This document shows, piece after piece, positions 1-8,350 of a stretch of DNA of 64,000 nt. Made by a program: the position numbers and the translations under genes. The DNA lies in assembly GCF_900111885.1 (NCBI RefSeq), contig NZ_FOKG01000021.1, positions 1-64,000 of the forward strand, given 5' to 3'. The stretch is from Amycolatopsis marina. Lineage in GTDB: Bacteria > Actinomycetota > Actinomycetes > Mycobacteriales > Pseudonocardiaceae. Each line of letters starts with the position of its first letter. Within the stretch, counting starts at the first letter, position 1. The notes below the pieces were generated by a model. The model ran no database searches, was not told the DNA's origin, and saw nothing but the letters and a program-made list of their open reading frames with translations.

Positions 1-1932
1 GAAACCCGTTCTTTTGTGCCGTCTGCTGAGTTTGTGGCGGGGGCGAATGTGTCTGGGGAGTGGTATGAGCGGGCTGGGGTTGATCGTGAGGGGTTTTGGG
101 CGGAGCAGGCGGGGCGGTTGTCGTGGGAGCGGGGGTGGGATCGGGTGTTGGACTGGTCCGGGGCTCCGGTGGCGCGGTGGTTTGTGGGTGGGTCGTTGAA
201 TGTGGCTTATAACTGTGTGGATCGGCATGTGGAGGCGGGGTTTGCCGATCAGGTCGCGATTCATTGGGTGGGGGAGCCGGGTGATCGGCGGGATCTGACG
301 TATGGGCAGTTGCGGGTTGAGGTGTGCCGGGCGGCGAATGCGTTGGTGTCGTTGGGGGTGGGGTCGGGGGATCGGGTGGCGATTCAGTTGCCGATGATCC
401 CGGAGGCGATTGTGGCGATGCTGGCGTGTGCGCGGATCGGGGCGTTGCACAGTGTGGTGTTCGGGGGGTTTTCCCCGGCGGCGTTGCGGTCGCGGGTCGA
501 TGATGCGGCCGCGAAGGTGGTGATCACCTCCGATGGGCAGTATCGGCGGGGTAAGGCGGCGCCGATGAAGGCCAATGTGGATGAGGCGTTGGCGGGGGCG
601 GAGTCGGTGGAAACGGTGCTGGTGGTGCGCCGGACCGGGGATGAGGTGTCGTGGGTGCAGGGCCGGGATGTGTGGTGGCACGAGGTGGTCGAGGCCCAGT
701 CGGACAGTCATACCGCGGAGGCGTTCGACGCGGAGCATCCGTTGTTCATCCTCTACACCTCGGGCACGACGGGGAAGCCGAAGGGGATCCTGCACACCTC
801 GGGTGGGTATCTGACGCAGGCGGCCTACACCCATCATGCGGTGTTCGATCACCGGGCGGGCGAGGATGTGTACTGGTGCACCGCCGATATCGGGTGGGTG
901 ACCGGGCACACCTACATCGTGTACGGGCCGTTGGCGAACCGGGCCACGCAGGTGGTGTACGAGGGCACGCCGAACACCCCGCACGAGGGGCGGCACTGGG
1001 AGATCATCGCCGAGCACAAGGTGTCGATCTACTACACCGCGCCGACGCTGATCCGCACGTTCATGAAGTGGGGTGCCGACATCCCCGCCCGCTACGACCT
1101 GTCGTCGCTGCGGGTGCTGGGCAGTGTGGGTGAGCCGATCAACCCGGAGGCGTGGATGTGGTATCGCGAACACATCGGCGGTGAGCGGTGCCCGGTGGTG
1201 GACACCTGGTGGCAGACCGAGACCGGGGCGATCATGATCTCCCCGCTGCCCGGGGTCACCGCGGCCAAACCCGGTTCCGCGCAACGCGCCCTGCCCGGGA
1301 TCTCCGCGAAAGTGGTCGACGACCAAGGGGTCGAAGTCCCCCCGGGCGGCGGCGGATACCTGGTGCTCGACGAGCCGTGGCCGGCGATGCTGCGCGGGAT
1401 CTGGGGCGACGAGCAACGTTTCCGCGACACCTACTGGTCCCGCTTCGCCGAGCAGGGCTTCTACTTCGCCGGTGACGGCGCGAAATACGACGACGACGGC
1501 GACATCTGGCTGCTGGGCCGGGTCGATGACGTCATGAACATCTCCGGGCACCGCATCTCCACCACCGAGGTCGAATCCGCCCTCGTGTCCCACCCCGACG
1601 TCGCCGAAGCCGCCGTCGTCGGCGCCACCGACCCCACCACCGGACAAGGCATCGTCGCGTTCGTCATCCTCCGCGGCACCGCCACCGACCACGGCACCGA
1701 CACCGCCACCACCCTGCGCAACCACGTCGCCACCGAGATCGGGCCCATCGCCAAACCCCGCCAAATCCTCGTCGTGCCCGAACTCCCCAAAACCCGCTCC
1801 GGCAAAATCATGCGCCGACTCCTCCGCGACATCGCCGAAAACCGCGAACCCGGCGACGTCACCACCCTCGCCGACACCACCGTCATGGACCACATCACCA
1901 CCGGCCTCAACAAAAACACCACCGACGAATAA
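1..1932 (+). CDS. acsA: Acetyl-CoA synthetase (acetate--CoA ligase), 5' end outside the window
   Basis: This enzyme activates acetate with ATP and CoA through an acetyl-AMP intermediate. The adenylation motif YTSGTTGKPKG, the acetate-pocket tryptophan context VVDTWWQTETG, the hinge region GRVDDVMNISGH and the C-terminal acetylatable-lysine motif PKTRSGKIMRR are all present, and the match to bacterial Acs is full-length. A GTG at 16 is possible, but the five preceding codons are open and read like Acs N-termini, so the start probably lies upstream of the window. Codon use is odd: the first third is strongly G-ending and the last third strongly C-ending. The gene is followed by a strong hairpin terminator. 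Confidence 0.95.
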   Translation, partial: ETRSFVPSAEFVAGANVSGEWYERAGVDREGFWAEQAGRLSWERGWDRVLDWSGAPVARWFVGGSLNVAYNCVDRHVEAGFADQVAIHWVGEPGDRRDLTYGQLRVEVCRAANALVSLGVGSGDRVAIQLPMIPEAIVAMLACARIGALHSVVFGGFSPAALRSRVDDAAAKVVITSDGQYRRGKAAPMKANVDEALAGAESVETVLVVRRTGDEVSWVQGRDVWWHEVVEAQSDSHTAEAFDAEHPLFILYTSGTTGKPKGILHTSGGYLTQAAYTHHAVFDHRAGEDVYWCTADIGWVTGHTYIVYGPLANRATQVVYEGTPNTPHEGRHWEIIAEHKVSIYYTAPTLIRTFMKWGADIPARYDLSSLRVLGSVGEPINPEAWMWYREHIGGERCPVVDTWWQTETGAIMISPLPGVTAAKPGSAQRALPGISAKVVDDQGVEVPPGGGGYLVLDEPWPAMLRGIWGDEQRFRDTYWSRFAEQGFYFAGDGAKYDDDGDIWLLGRVDDVMNISGHRISTTEVESALVSHPDVAEAAVVGATDPTTGQGIVAFVILRGTATDHGTDTATTLRNHVATEIGPIAKPRQILVVPELPKTRSGKIMRRLLRDIAENREPGDVTTLADTTVMDHITTGLNKNTTDE

Positions 1933-1941
1933 CCCACCAAA

Positions 1942-1972
1942 CACGGGCAGGGGAACTGTTCCCCTGCCCGTG
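1942..1972 (+). terminator. Intrinsic terminator after acsA
   Basis: Perfect 14-bp stem (CACGGGCAGGGGAA pairing with its complement at 1959-1972) with a 3-nt loop, nine bases after the acsA stop codon. There is only CTT after the stem, as is usual for U-poor actinobacterial terminators. Confidence 0.85.
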
Positions 1973-2007
1973 CTTGGAAACTGTCGGCGGCGGGTAACCA
2001 GGCGACT

Positions 2008-2490
2008 ATGAACGAGCGAACCGGAGGCCGTGCCGACGACGTGCCGCTGTCCGAACACCAGCGCCCCGCGGGCATGGACGACGTGACGGTGCGGGCCGTC
2101 GGGGCACTCAGTGAGGCATTGGAAACCGTCGAGCGGGCTCGTGGGCAGCTCTACGGCTTCCACCAGTTGACCGGTAGGGCGGACGCACAGCTGGCTACCG
2201 CCGTTGACCTGTTGCGGGAGGCGGGTCACCACGAGATCGCCGACCGGCTGGATCGCGAGCTGGTGGGCCGCAATGTCATCGAAGGCCGGTGGACCTTCCA
2301 GGTGGTCGAGGAGTACGACGACGGTTACTACGTGCCGTTCCAGGGGCACGAGCGCCGTGTTCGTGACGAGATCGCCGGCGGGCGCAGGCACGTGTACGAA
2401 GCGGAGATGAAGGAGCGGGAGCGCAGCAGGCGCCCAGACGGCACGCCGGAAAGCCTCCATGCCGCGACACCGGCCTCCGAACCGGGCTGA
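2008..2490 (+). CDS. Conserved hypothetical protein
   Basis: A 160-residue soluble protein with no signal peptide or membrane segment. Residues 30-90 look helical (alanine/leucine-rich, DLLREAGHHEIADRLDRELVGR). They are followed by a short aromatic stretch (VVEEYDDGYYVPFQGHERR) and a charged, probably disordered tail. I do not recognise a characterised family, but the protein has the look of a conserved actinobacterial hypothetical. It stands alone behind the acsA terminator and converges on the MarR gene, leaving a 10-bp gap. No function can be inferred. Confidence 0.7.
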   Translation: MNERTGGRADDVPLSEHQRPAGMDDVTVRAVGALSEALETVERARGQLYGFHQLTGRADAQLATAVDLLREAGHHEIADRLDRELVGRNVIEGRWTFQVVEEYDDGYYVPFQGHERRVRDEIAGGRRHVYEAEMKERERSRRPDGTPESLHAATPASEPG

Positions 2491-2500
2491 GGGTGCGGGT

Positions 2501-2944
2501 TCAGCGTCCCAGCTGATTCACGATCTCCAGCAGCTTCTCCCGGAAGGCCTCGTCGTTGCCGAGCGCGCCCCACACCACGGGGTCATGCCGCTCCGCGACG
2601 ACCGCGCGCTGGTAGACCTTCCGCCCCTCGGAAGTGGCGCTGATCAGCACCCGCCTGCCGTCCTGCGGGTCCGAGCCGCGCTCGACGAATCCGGATCGGC
2701 GCAGGCGGTCGACGATACGGCTCATCGTCTGATCGGCCACCCTGCACCGGTGTGCGAGGACGCGCTGGGGCAGTGCGTCCCCGCCGAGGGTGTGCAGCGC
2801 GACTAGCCCTGCGTGCGTGAGGTCCAACTGCTCGAGAAGGACCGCCCAGCGGGCTTCGATCAGGCGGGCGGCCACCGAGAGCAGGCGTCCGGTCGGCCAG
2901 GCGCGGACGTCCTCCGCCGACCCGGCGAGCGGCTCGGTGTCCAC
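2501..2944 (-). CDS. MarR-family transcriptional regulator, probable repressor of the divergent MMPL exporter
   Basis: A 147-residue winged-helix protein. The recognition region reads VADQTMSRIVDRLRRSGFVERG, followed by the wing DPQDGRRVLISATSEGRKV, which is typical of MarR. A longer reading starts at GTG 2950. I prefer GTG 2944 because GGAGGA lies at the right distance upstream of it and almost touches 2950. The gene diverges from the MMPL transporter, and a perfect palindrome lies between them. By analogy with other MarR/exporter pairs it should repress the exporter and itself until a ligand, probably a small hydrophobic or phenolic compound, binds. The ligand is unknown. Confidence 0.9.
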   Translation of the reverse strand: MDTEPLAGSAEDVRAWPTGRLLSVAARLIEARWAVLLEQLDLTHAGLVALHTLGGDALPQRVLAHRCRVADQTMSRIVDRLRRSGFVERGSDPQDGRRVLISATSEGRKVYQRAVVAERHDPVVWGALGNDEAFREKLLEIVNQLGR

Positions 2945-2971
2945 CCTCACACTCCTCCGTGCTGCGCAATG

Positions 2972-2985
2972 TTCAGCATGCTGAA
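2972..2985. promoter_or_regulatory. Candidate MarR operator
   Basis: Perfect 14-bp palindrome TTCAGCATGCTGAA in the short gap between the divergent MarR gene and the MMPL gene. Its size, symmetry and place fit a MarR dimer site. It also overlaps the alternative ATG at 2978 of the exporter gene, which argues for the downstream start at 2996. Confidence 0.75.
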
Positions 2986-2995
2986 TAATAGTCCC

Positions 2996-5146
2996 ATGGT
3001 CTCCGATCGCGCGAGTGAGCGCACCGGCCGCTCACGGGTGCCGGCCCTGCGGTGGATCCTGCCCGCGTTGCTGATCGTCGGGTGGCTGGCACTCGGTGCC
3101 GTCGGCGGACCGTTCGCCGGAAAGCTCAGCGAGGTCGCGGAGAACGACAACGCGGCCTTCCTGCCGTCCTCCGCGGAGGCCACGGAGGTCAACGAACTGC
3201 AGAAGCAGTTCGCCGACAGCCAGACGGTGCCCGCCATCGTCGTCGCCGAACGGACCGAGGGGATCTCCGCGCAGGATCGGACGTTCCTCACAGCGGCCTC
3301 CGCGAGGATCAGTGAGATCCCCGGCGTGGCAGGTGCACCCTCCCCGCCGATCCCGTCGCCACTGGACGACCAGGCCGTGCAGGTCATCGTGCCGATCGCC
3401 GCCGATGGCAACCCGGGGGACGTCGTCACCGAGGTGCGAGCAGCGTTGACCGGGGCGCCGGAGGACCTGACGGTGCTGGTCACGGGCCCGGCGGGGCAGC
3501 TCGCGGACCTGGTCGAGGCCTTCAGCGGGATCGACGGGCTACTGCTTATCGTGGCGGGTTCCGTGGTCGCGTTGATCCTCGTCGTCGTGTACCGCAGCCC
3601 GGTGCTCCCGGTGCTGGTGCTGCTGTCGGCGGTGTTCGCGCTCGGCCTCGCGAGCCTGATCGTGTACCTGCTGGCCGACGGCGACGTGCTGGCGCTGAAC
3701 GGGCAGAGTCAGGGGATCCTGTTCATCCTCGTGTTCGGCGCCGCGACGGACTACGCGCTGCTACTGGTATCCCGGTTCAGGGAGGAACTGCGGGACACCG
3801 CCGACCGGGTCGAGGCCATCGGGAAGGCTTGGCGGGCGACGATAGAACCGATCGCCGCGTCGGCGGGCACCGTCATTCTGGGAGTGCTGTGCCTGCTGTT
3901 GAGTGACCTGAACTCGAACAAGGGCCTCGGCCCGGTGGCCGCTATCGGGATCGCCGCCGCACTGCTGGCCTCCACGACCTTCCTCCCGGCCGCGCTCGCG
4001 TTGCTCGGGCGTGCCGCGTTCTGGCCCTTCCGTCCCGAGCTGGGCTCGGAGCATCCGGAGAACTCGGGAATCTGGGGCCGGATCTCGCGCGCGGTCGGTC
4101 GTTCGCCGAGGCTCATCTGGATCGGCACGACAGTGGTGCTCCTGCTCGGAGTCGCGTTCGTCCCGCAGCTCAAGGCGAGCGGAACCGCGCAGTCCGACGT
4201 GTTCCTCACGCCGGTGGACTCCGTGGCCGGTCAGGAGATTCTCGGCAGGCATTTCCCGGCGGGCGCGGGCTCGCCCACGGTGATCGTCGCCAATTCCGGA
4301 CACCTGGGCCAGGTGCTCGACGCGGCGCGGGTGGACGGCGTCTCACGTGCCGCACCGATGGCGGGCCCGGACGGTGCGCCGAAGGTGGTGAACGGGCGAG
4401 TTCTGGTCGAGGCGGTGCTGACGACCCCCGCGGACTCCGAGGAGGCAATCTCCACGGTGCAGCGGATTCGCGAATCGGTGCACGAGGTGCCGGGTGCCGA
4501 TGCCAAGGTCGGAGGCCGGACAGCGATCCAGCTCGACACGCAGGAGACGTCCGAACGCGACCGGGCATTGATCATCCCGGTCGTGCTGGTGGTGATCTTC
4601 CTGGTGCTCGCGTTGCTCCTGCGCGCGTTGCTGGCGCCGCTGCTGCTGATCGCCACGGTGGTGCTGTCGTTCGGCGCGACGATGGGGGTGTCGGCGCTGG
4701 TCTTCAACCACGTGCTGGGCTTTCCCGGGGCGGATCCGGCGGTGCCGTTGTTCGCGTTCGTGTTCCTGGTGGCGCTGGGAATCGACTACAACATCTTCCT
4801 GATGACCCGCGTACGGGAGGAAGCCGTGCGCTCGGGGACGAGGAAGGGCACGCTGCGGGGGTTGTCGGTCACCGGAGGGGTGATCACGTCCGCGGGTGTG
4901 GTGCTCGCGGCGACGTTCGCCGCGCTCGCGGTGCTGCCGATCCTTTTCCTGGCGCAGATCGCGTTCATCGTCGCGTTCGGTGTCCTGCTGGACACGACGA
5001 TCGTGCGCTCACTGCTGGTGCCCGCGCTGAGCATCGAGATCGGCGACCGGGTGTGGTGGCCATCCGCGCTGTCGAGGCGAGGACGCCCCGGTGCCTCAGC
5101 CGGCTCCGCCGGGCCAGCTCAGCGTGACGATGCCGTTGCCGGATGA
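2996..5146 (+). CDS. MMPL-family RND-type transporter
   Basis: A 716-residue polytopic membrane protein with the classic duplicated MMPL layout: one N-terminal helix (about residues 16-37), an external domain, five helices (about 185-350), a second external domain, then five more helices. Each half carries the conserved Asp-Tyr pair in a membrane helix (ATDYALLLVSRFREE and GIDYNIFLMTRVREE) that couples transport to proton flow. Such proteins export drugs or lipids. No lipid-biosynthesis genes are nearby, so drug or metabolite efflux under the divergent MarR gene is the better guess. ATG 2996 is chosen over ATG 2978, which lies in the operator. The 3' end overlaps the convergent methyltransferase gene by 51 bp. 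Confidence 0.9.
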   Translation: MVSDRASERTGRSRVPALRWILPALLIVGWLALGAVGGPFAGKLSEVAENDNAAFLPSSAEATEVNELQKQFADSQTVPAIVVAERTEGISAQDRTFLTAASARISEIPGVAGAPSPPIPSPLDDQAVQVIVPIAADGNPGDVVTEVRAALTGAPEDLTVLVTGPAGQLADLVEAFSGIDGLLLIVAGSVVALILVVVYRSPVLPVLVLLSAVFALGLASLIVYLLADGDVLALNGQSQGILFILVFGAATDYALLLVSRFREELRDTADRVEAIGKAWRATIEPIAASAGTVILGVLCLLLSDLNSNKGLGPVAAIGIAAALLASTTFLPAALALLGRAAFWPFRPELGSEHPENSGIWGRISRAVGRSPRLIWIGTTVVLLLGVAFVPQLKASGTAQSDVFLTPVDSVAGQEILGRHFPAGAGSPTVIVANSGHLGQVLDAARVDGVSRAAPMAGPDGAPKVVNGRVLVEAVLTTPADSEEAISTVQRIRESVHEVPGADAKVGGRTAIQLDTQETSERDRALIIPVVLVVIFLVLALLLRALLAPLLLIATVVLSFGATMGVSALVFNHVLGFPGADPAVPLFAFVFLVALGIDYNIFLMTRVREEAVRSGTRKGTLRGLSVTGGVITSAGVVLAATFAALAVLPILFLAQIAFIVAFGVLLDTTIVRSLLVPALSIEIGDRVWWPSALSRRGRPGASAGSAGPAQRDDAVAG

Positions 5147-5917
5147 GCCGAGGTCGGGCGTGTCGTCCTTGCCGTGACCGGCTTCGCTGAGCGCGTCAGC
5201 CACCTCAGCGGCGCGGGATCGCGGGAGGCAGAGCCTGCGCCGGGTGACGTCCACCATCGTGGCGAAGTCCGGGTGCTCGGTGGCGGGGAAACGCTGCCAG
5301 CGGGCGACTTCGGGAGTGATGCCGAGTTCGCCGAGGGCCGCGATGGCATCATCCGCGGTGGGGCCGTCCGGCCGGCGAATGCCGTGGAACCACACCCAGA
5401 GCTCGTTGAGCGCGGTCAGCGGATGCCGCTCGGCGAGGTCGAGGACCACCAGCCTGCGCGCGTGCGAGGTCAGGGCGTTGACGAAGGCGGGCAGATCCGG
5501 CGCGTTGTAGAGCACGTGATGGCAGACGACGACGTCGAAGGCGGGCAGATCCTCGCCGACTTCGGGCCAGGTTCCGCGCACGGTTCGCGCCGCGACGCCG
5601 ATCTCACTCGCGCGCAGGGCGAACCGAGCGAGCAGTTCGGCGTCGCCGTCGACCGCCGTGATATCTGTGCTTCGCGGGGCGAGCGGCAGACTCGCCGACC
5701 CGGCACCGGCGCCGACGTCGAGGACGGAGCCGGATGGGCGAAGTGCCTGCCAGGCCACCTCGAACGAGGCCCCCTCGGGCCGGTCGAGCTGGGATCGTGC
5801 GCGCCGGACGAACACGTGGCGGGGGAGCACCCAGGGGGAGTCCTCGGCGTCGGCGAGGACGGCAGGGGGTATCTCCCAGGCGGCGAGGGCGTCCCGCCAG
5901 TGCTGGATCGCGTTCAC
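5096..5917 (-). CDS. SAM-dependent class I methyltransferase
   Basis: A 273-residue protein. SAM-binding motif I is VLDVGAGAGSASLPLA at about residue 65, followed by an acidic residue after strand 2 (ITAVDGDAELL) and the post-II segment DVVVCHHVLYN. The fold is class I, and the acceptor cannot be told from sequence. The open frame extends far upstream into the next gene. GTG 5917 is chosen because AGGAGG sits at proper spacing before it. The last 51 bp overlap the end of the MMPL gene on the other strand. Confidence 0.85.
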   Translation of the reverse strand: MNAIQHWRDALAAWEIPPAVLADAEDSPWVLPRHVFVRRARSQLDRPEGASFEVAWQALRPSGSVLDVGAGAGSASLPLAPRSTDITAVDGDAELLARFALRASEIGVAARTVRGTWPEVGEDLPAFDVVVCHHVLYNAPDLPAFVNALTSHARRLVVLDLAERHPLTALNELWVWFHGIRRPDGPTADDAIAALGELGITPEVARWQRFPATEHPDFATMVDVTRRRLCLPRSRAAEVADALSEAGHGKDDTPDLGSSGNGIVTLSWPGGAG

Positions 5918-6012
5918 GTCGTTCGCCTCCTGCGGTGCTGGTGTGTCAGCGATGATGCCCTGCCGGGTTGGGGCGGCTATGGCTTGCTTCGCATTGTCGG
6001 TCCTCGGAACTG

Positions 6013-6927
6013 TCAGTCCTCGGCCAGTTCCTCCTTGATCCACTTCGTGATGGAGGAATGGCGGGGGCGCCAGCCGAGTTGGCCGCGGGTCGTCTCGTCG
6101 CGAACGCGACTGTTGGATCCGAGCGCGAAGGCGGCGAGCTCGTGCCCCCACTCCTGCACGGCAGCGTCGATGTCCCAGCCCTCTGCCGTTCCCAGGTCCA
6201 GCGCTTGAGCGATTGCGCTGGTGATGTCGGCGAGCGATGCCTCGCCGTTCTCGACGAAGTAAAATGATCCGGCCGGGGCTGCTGTCAGTGCGAGCAGGTA
6301 GAGGTCGGCCATGTCGTCGACGTGGACATTCGACCAGAGATTGTCGCCCGTGCCCACTCGTCGCACGGTTCCGCTCTTGCGGGCTTGCCGCACCAGTGCG
6401 GGGATCTGCACACTGTCCCGGCCGATTCCCCGTCCGTGCCCGTAGATCATGGTGTTGCACAGGACCACCGTGCGCACGCCGCGATCAGCGGCCGCCAGAA
6501 CGTACCGGTCGATCGCGACCCTTGCCTGCTTGTCATCGGCAGGACGCCAGGTCGAATCTTTGCCGAGAATGTCGTTGGCGAAGACCTCGTCTGACGCCTC
6601 GCCACGGGAGTCGGTGCCGACGATGCTCGAACCGCTGGTGTGCAGCAGTGGTTTGCCTGATCCCGCGAGCCCCGCTACGAGTGCTTCCACGGCGCCCCGG
6701 TGATCACTGTCGGCGGCATTGATCACGGCGTCGGCGGCAAGGGCCTGATCGACGAGCAGGTCATGGTCTTCCAGCCTCCCGAGAGTTGCGGTCGCGCCCA
6801 GCCGTTCGAGCTCCTGCGCCTTGTCGGGGGCCCGAGCCAGGCCGACGACTTCGTGACCTGCCCGTAGCAGTCGGTCGGCGATAGTACCGCCGATGTAACC
6901 CGTCGCACCTGTGACGAACACACGCAT
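6013..6927 (-). CDS. NAD(P)-dependent epimerase/dehydratase family protein (atypical SDR)
   Basis: A 304-residue extended or atypical SDR protein. The Rossmann motif VFVTGATGYIGGTIADRLL is at the extreme N-terminus, and there is an active-site-like stretch with S/T and Y..K-type residues (LLHTSGSSIVG; WRPADDKQARVAIDRYVL). The C-terminal substrate part contains NVHVDDMADLYLLAL. It probably acts on an aldehyde, ketone or nucleotide sugar; the substrate is not evident. ATG 6927 opens the Rossmann fold directly. It diverges from a second MarR gene across an AT-rich inverted repeat, so it is the probable regulated target. Confidence 0.85.
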   Translation of the reverse strand: MRVFVTGATGYIGGTIADRLLRAGHEVVGLARAPDKAQELERLGATATLGRLEDHDLLVDQALAADAVINAADSDHRGAVEALVAGLAGSGKPLLHTSGSSIVGTDSRGEASDEVFANDILGKDSTWRPADDKQARVAIDRYVLAAADRGVRTVVLCNTMIYGHGRGIGRDSVQIPALVRQARKSGTVRRVGTGDNLWSNVHVDDMADLYLLALTAAPAGSFYFVENGEASLADITSAIAQALDLGTAEGWDIDAAVQEWGHELAAFALGSNSRVRDETTRGQLGWRPRHSSITKWIKEELAED

Positions 6928-6940
6928 GAGGTCCAGCCAA

Positions 6941-6973
6941 TCTATGCGTAGAAGCTTTATGTATATGCATAGA
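6941..6973. promoter_or_regulatory. Inverted-repeat operator between the SDR and MarR genes
   Basis: An unusually AT-rich patch in GC-rich DNA holds TCTATGC (6941-6947) and its exact complement GCATAGA (6967-6973), with a further TATGCATA palindrome at the right arm. Its place between divergent genes suggests overlapping promoters and MarR binding sites. Confidence 0.65.
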
Positions 6974-7021
6974 TTGCAGCTGCATGGAGTTTGTGTCAAA
7001 CTACTGTCCGAGGAGGTGGTT

Positions 7022-7498
7022 ATGCCGCAGGTCACCGCACGTACTCCGCGGATCACGTTGCCAACGCCCCTGGAGCGACGGTGGCAGGCGCTACGACGGT
7101 TGGAAGCAACCCTTGGCGAGGCATTGGATCGAGCCCTTCAGGCCGAGCACGGAGTCTCGGTGTCCGAGTACGCTGCCCTGGCAGCGCTGGCCTTCTCCGA
7201 TGACGGTGGTCATCTGCGACAGCAGGTCCTCGCCGATGCGATCCCGCTCCAGCAGAGTTCACTGAGTCGCTTGGTCTCTCGGCTGGAACGAGCCGGCCTG
7301 ACCGAACGTTTCCACTGTCCAAACGACCGGCGTGGTGTCTACACACAGATCACCGACCGAGGACGCGAAGTCGTGTTCGCGGCGCGCGCCACCTACTTGG
7401 ACGTGGTCGACCGCGCTCTCGCAGGGGCCGCTGGCGATCCAGAGTTGATTCCCCTGACCGAGCACCTCCGCGGCACGCCGTCCGACGACCAGACTTGA
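7022..7498 (+). CDS. MarR-family transcriptional regulator
   Basis: A 158-residue winged-helix regulator. The DNA-reading part is LADAIPLQQSSLSRLVSRLERAGLTER, and the wing is CPNDRRGVYTQITDRGREV. ATG 7022 is preceded by GAGGAGG; the upstream in-frame ATG at 6911 would run through the operator and is rejected. It very probably regulates the divergent SDR gene and itself. The inducer is unknown. It is only distantly similar to the MarR at 2501-2944, so the two are not a recent duplication. Confidence 0.9.
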   Translation: MPQVTARTPRITLPTPLERRWQALRRLEATLGEALDRALQAEHGVSVSEYAALAALAFSDDGGHLRQQVLADAIPLQQSSLSRLVSRLERAGLTERFHCPNDRRGVYTQITDRGREVVFAARATYLDVVDRALAGAAGDPELIPLTEHLRGTPSDDQT

Positions 7499-7550
7499 GC
7501 TACCGGCGTGGCCGCGCTACCCGACAACATCAGTCTCGGCCGGAGACCCT

Positions 7551-7607
7551 GGAACTGCGAACTCGCGCCCTGGAACTGCCAACTCGGACGCCGGAACTGC
7601 GAACTCG
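7551..7607. repeat. Three direct repeats of a 15-bp core at 21-bp period
   Basis: GGAACTGCGAACTCG occurs at 7551 and 7593 and as GGAACTGCCAACTCG at 7572, so the copies are exactly 21 bp (two helical turns) apart. They fill the gap between the MarR stop and the metallo-hydrolase start. They may be an intergenic repeat family or a direct-repeat regulator site; the sequence alone does not decide. Confidence 0.8.
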
Positions 7608-7630
7608 GGGGCGGCATTACGATCGGTGGT

Positions 7631-8338
7631 ATGTCGGATCGGTTGTACTTTCGCCAGTTGCTCTCGGGCCGCGACTTCGCGGTCGGTGATCCGATCGCCA
7701 CGCAGATGCGGAACTTCTCCTACCTGATCGGTGACCGGGAGACCGGCGAGGCCGTCATCGTGGATCCGGCTTATGCGGCTGGCGATCTGCTCGAGGTCCT
7801 GGCCGGGGACGGGATGCGGCTGACAGGCGTGCTCGCCACCCATCACCACCCGGACCATGTCGGGGGCGAGATGATGGGGTTCGCACTGCCCGGCGTTCCG
7901 GAGTTGCTGGCGTTGCAACAGGTGCCGGTGCATGTCAACCAGGCCGAGAGCGAGTGGGTGCGGCGGACCACCGGCATCTCGGCGTCCGATCTCGTGTCGC
8001 ACGACCACGACGACCTGCTCGAGGTCGGGGCGATCCCGCTGCGCCTGCTGCACACGCCGGGACACACCCCCGGCAGCCAGTGCTTCCTGCTGGACGGCCG
8101 GCTCGTCGCAGGCGACACGCTGTTCCTCGAGGGCTGCGGCCGGACCGACTTTCCCGGCGGGGACTCGGACGCGATGTACCGCAGCCTGCAGTGGCTGGCC
8201 GGACTCGACGGCGATCCCACGGTGTACCCGGGACACTTCTACGCCGCCGAACCGTCCGCGTCGCTCGACGTGGTGAAACAGGAGAACTTCGTCTTCCGCC
8301 CGCGCTCACTGGAGCAGTGGCGGACCATGTTTCCCTGA
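7631..8338 (+). CDS. MBL-fold metallo-hydrolase (glyoxalase II-like)
   Basis: A 235-residue metallo-beta-lactamase-fold hydrolase. The metal ligands are all present: THHHPDHVGG, the histidine of HTPGHTPGS, the aspartate of VAGDTLF, and YPGHF near the end. The segment GCGRTDFPGGD is typical of the glyoxalase II and persulfide-dioxygenase branch. Likely substrates are thiol esters or persulfides of mycothiol or a related thiol, but this is inference. ATG 7631 is used; the in-frame extension upstream translates the direct repeats and is not believable. Confidence 0.85.
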   Translation: MSDRLYFRQLLSGRDFAVGDPIATQMRNFSYLIGDRETGEAVIVDPAYAAGDLLEVLAGDGMRLTGVLATHHHPDHVGGEMMGFALPGVPELLALQQVPVHVNQAESEWVRRTTGISASDLVSHDHDDLLEVGAIPLRLLHTPGHTPGSQCFLLDGRLVAGDTLFLEGCGRTDFPGGDSDAMYRSLQWLAGLDGDPTVYPGHFYAAEPSASLDVVKQENFVFRPRSLEQWRTMFP

Positions 8339-8350
8339 GTGGCCCCGGGT

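Noticed and set aside
5174..6208. 344-codon plus-strand open frame
   Set aside because: It is antisense to the methyltransferase and SDR genes, both of which have recognisable motifs.
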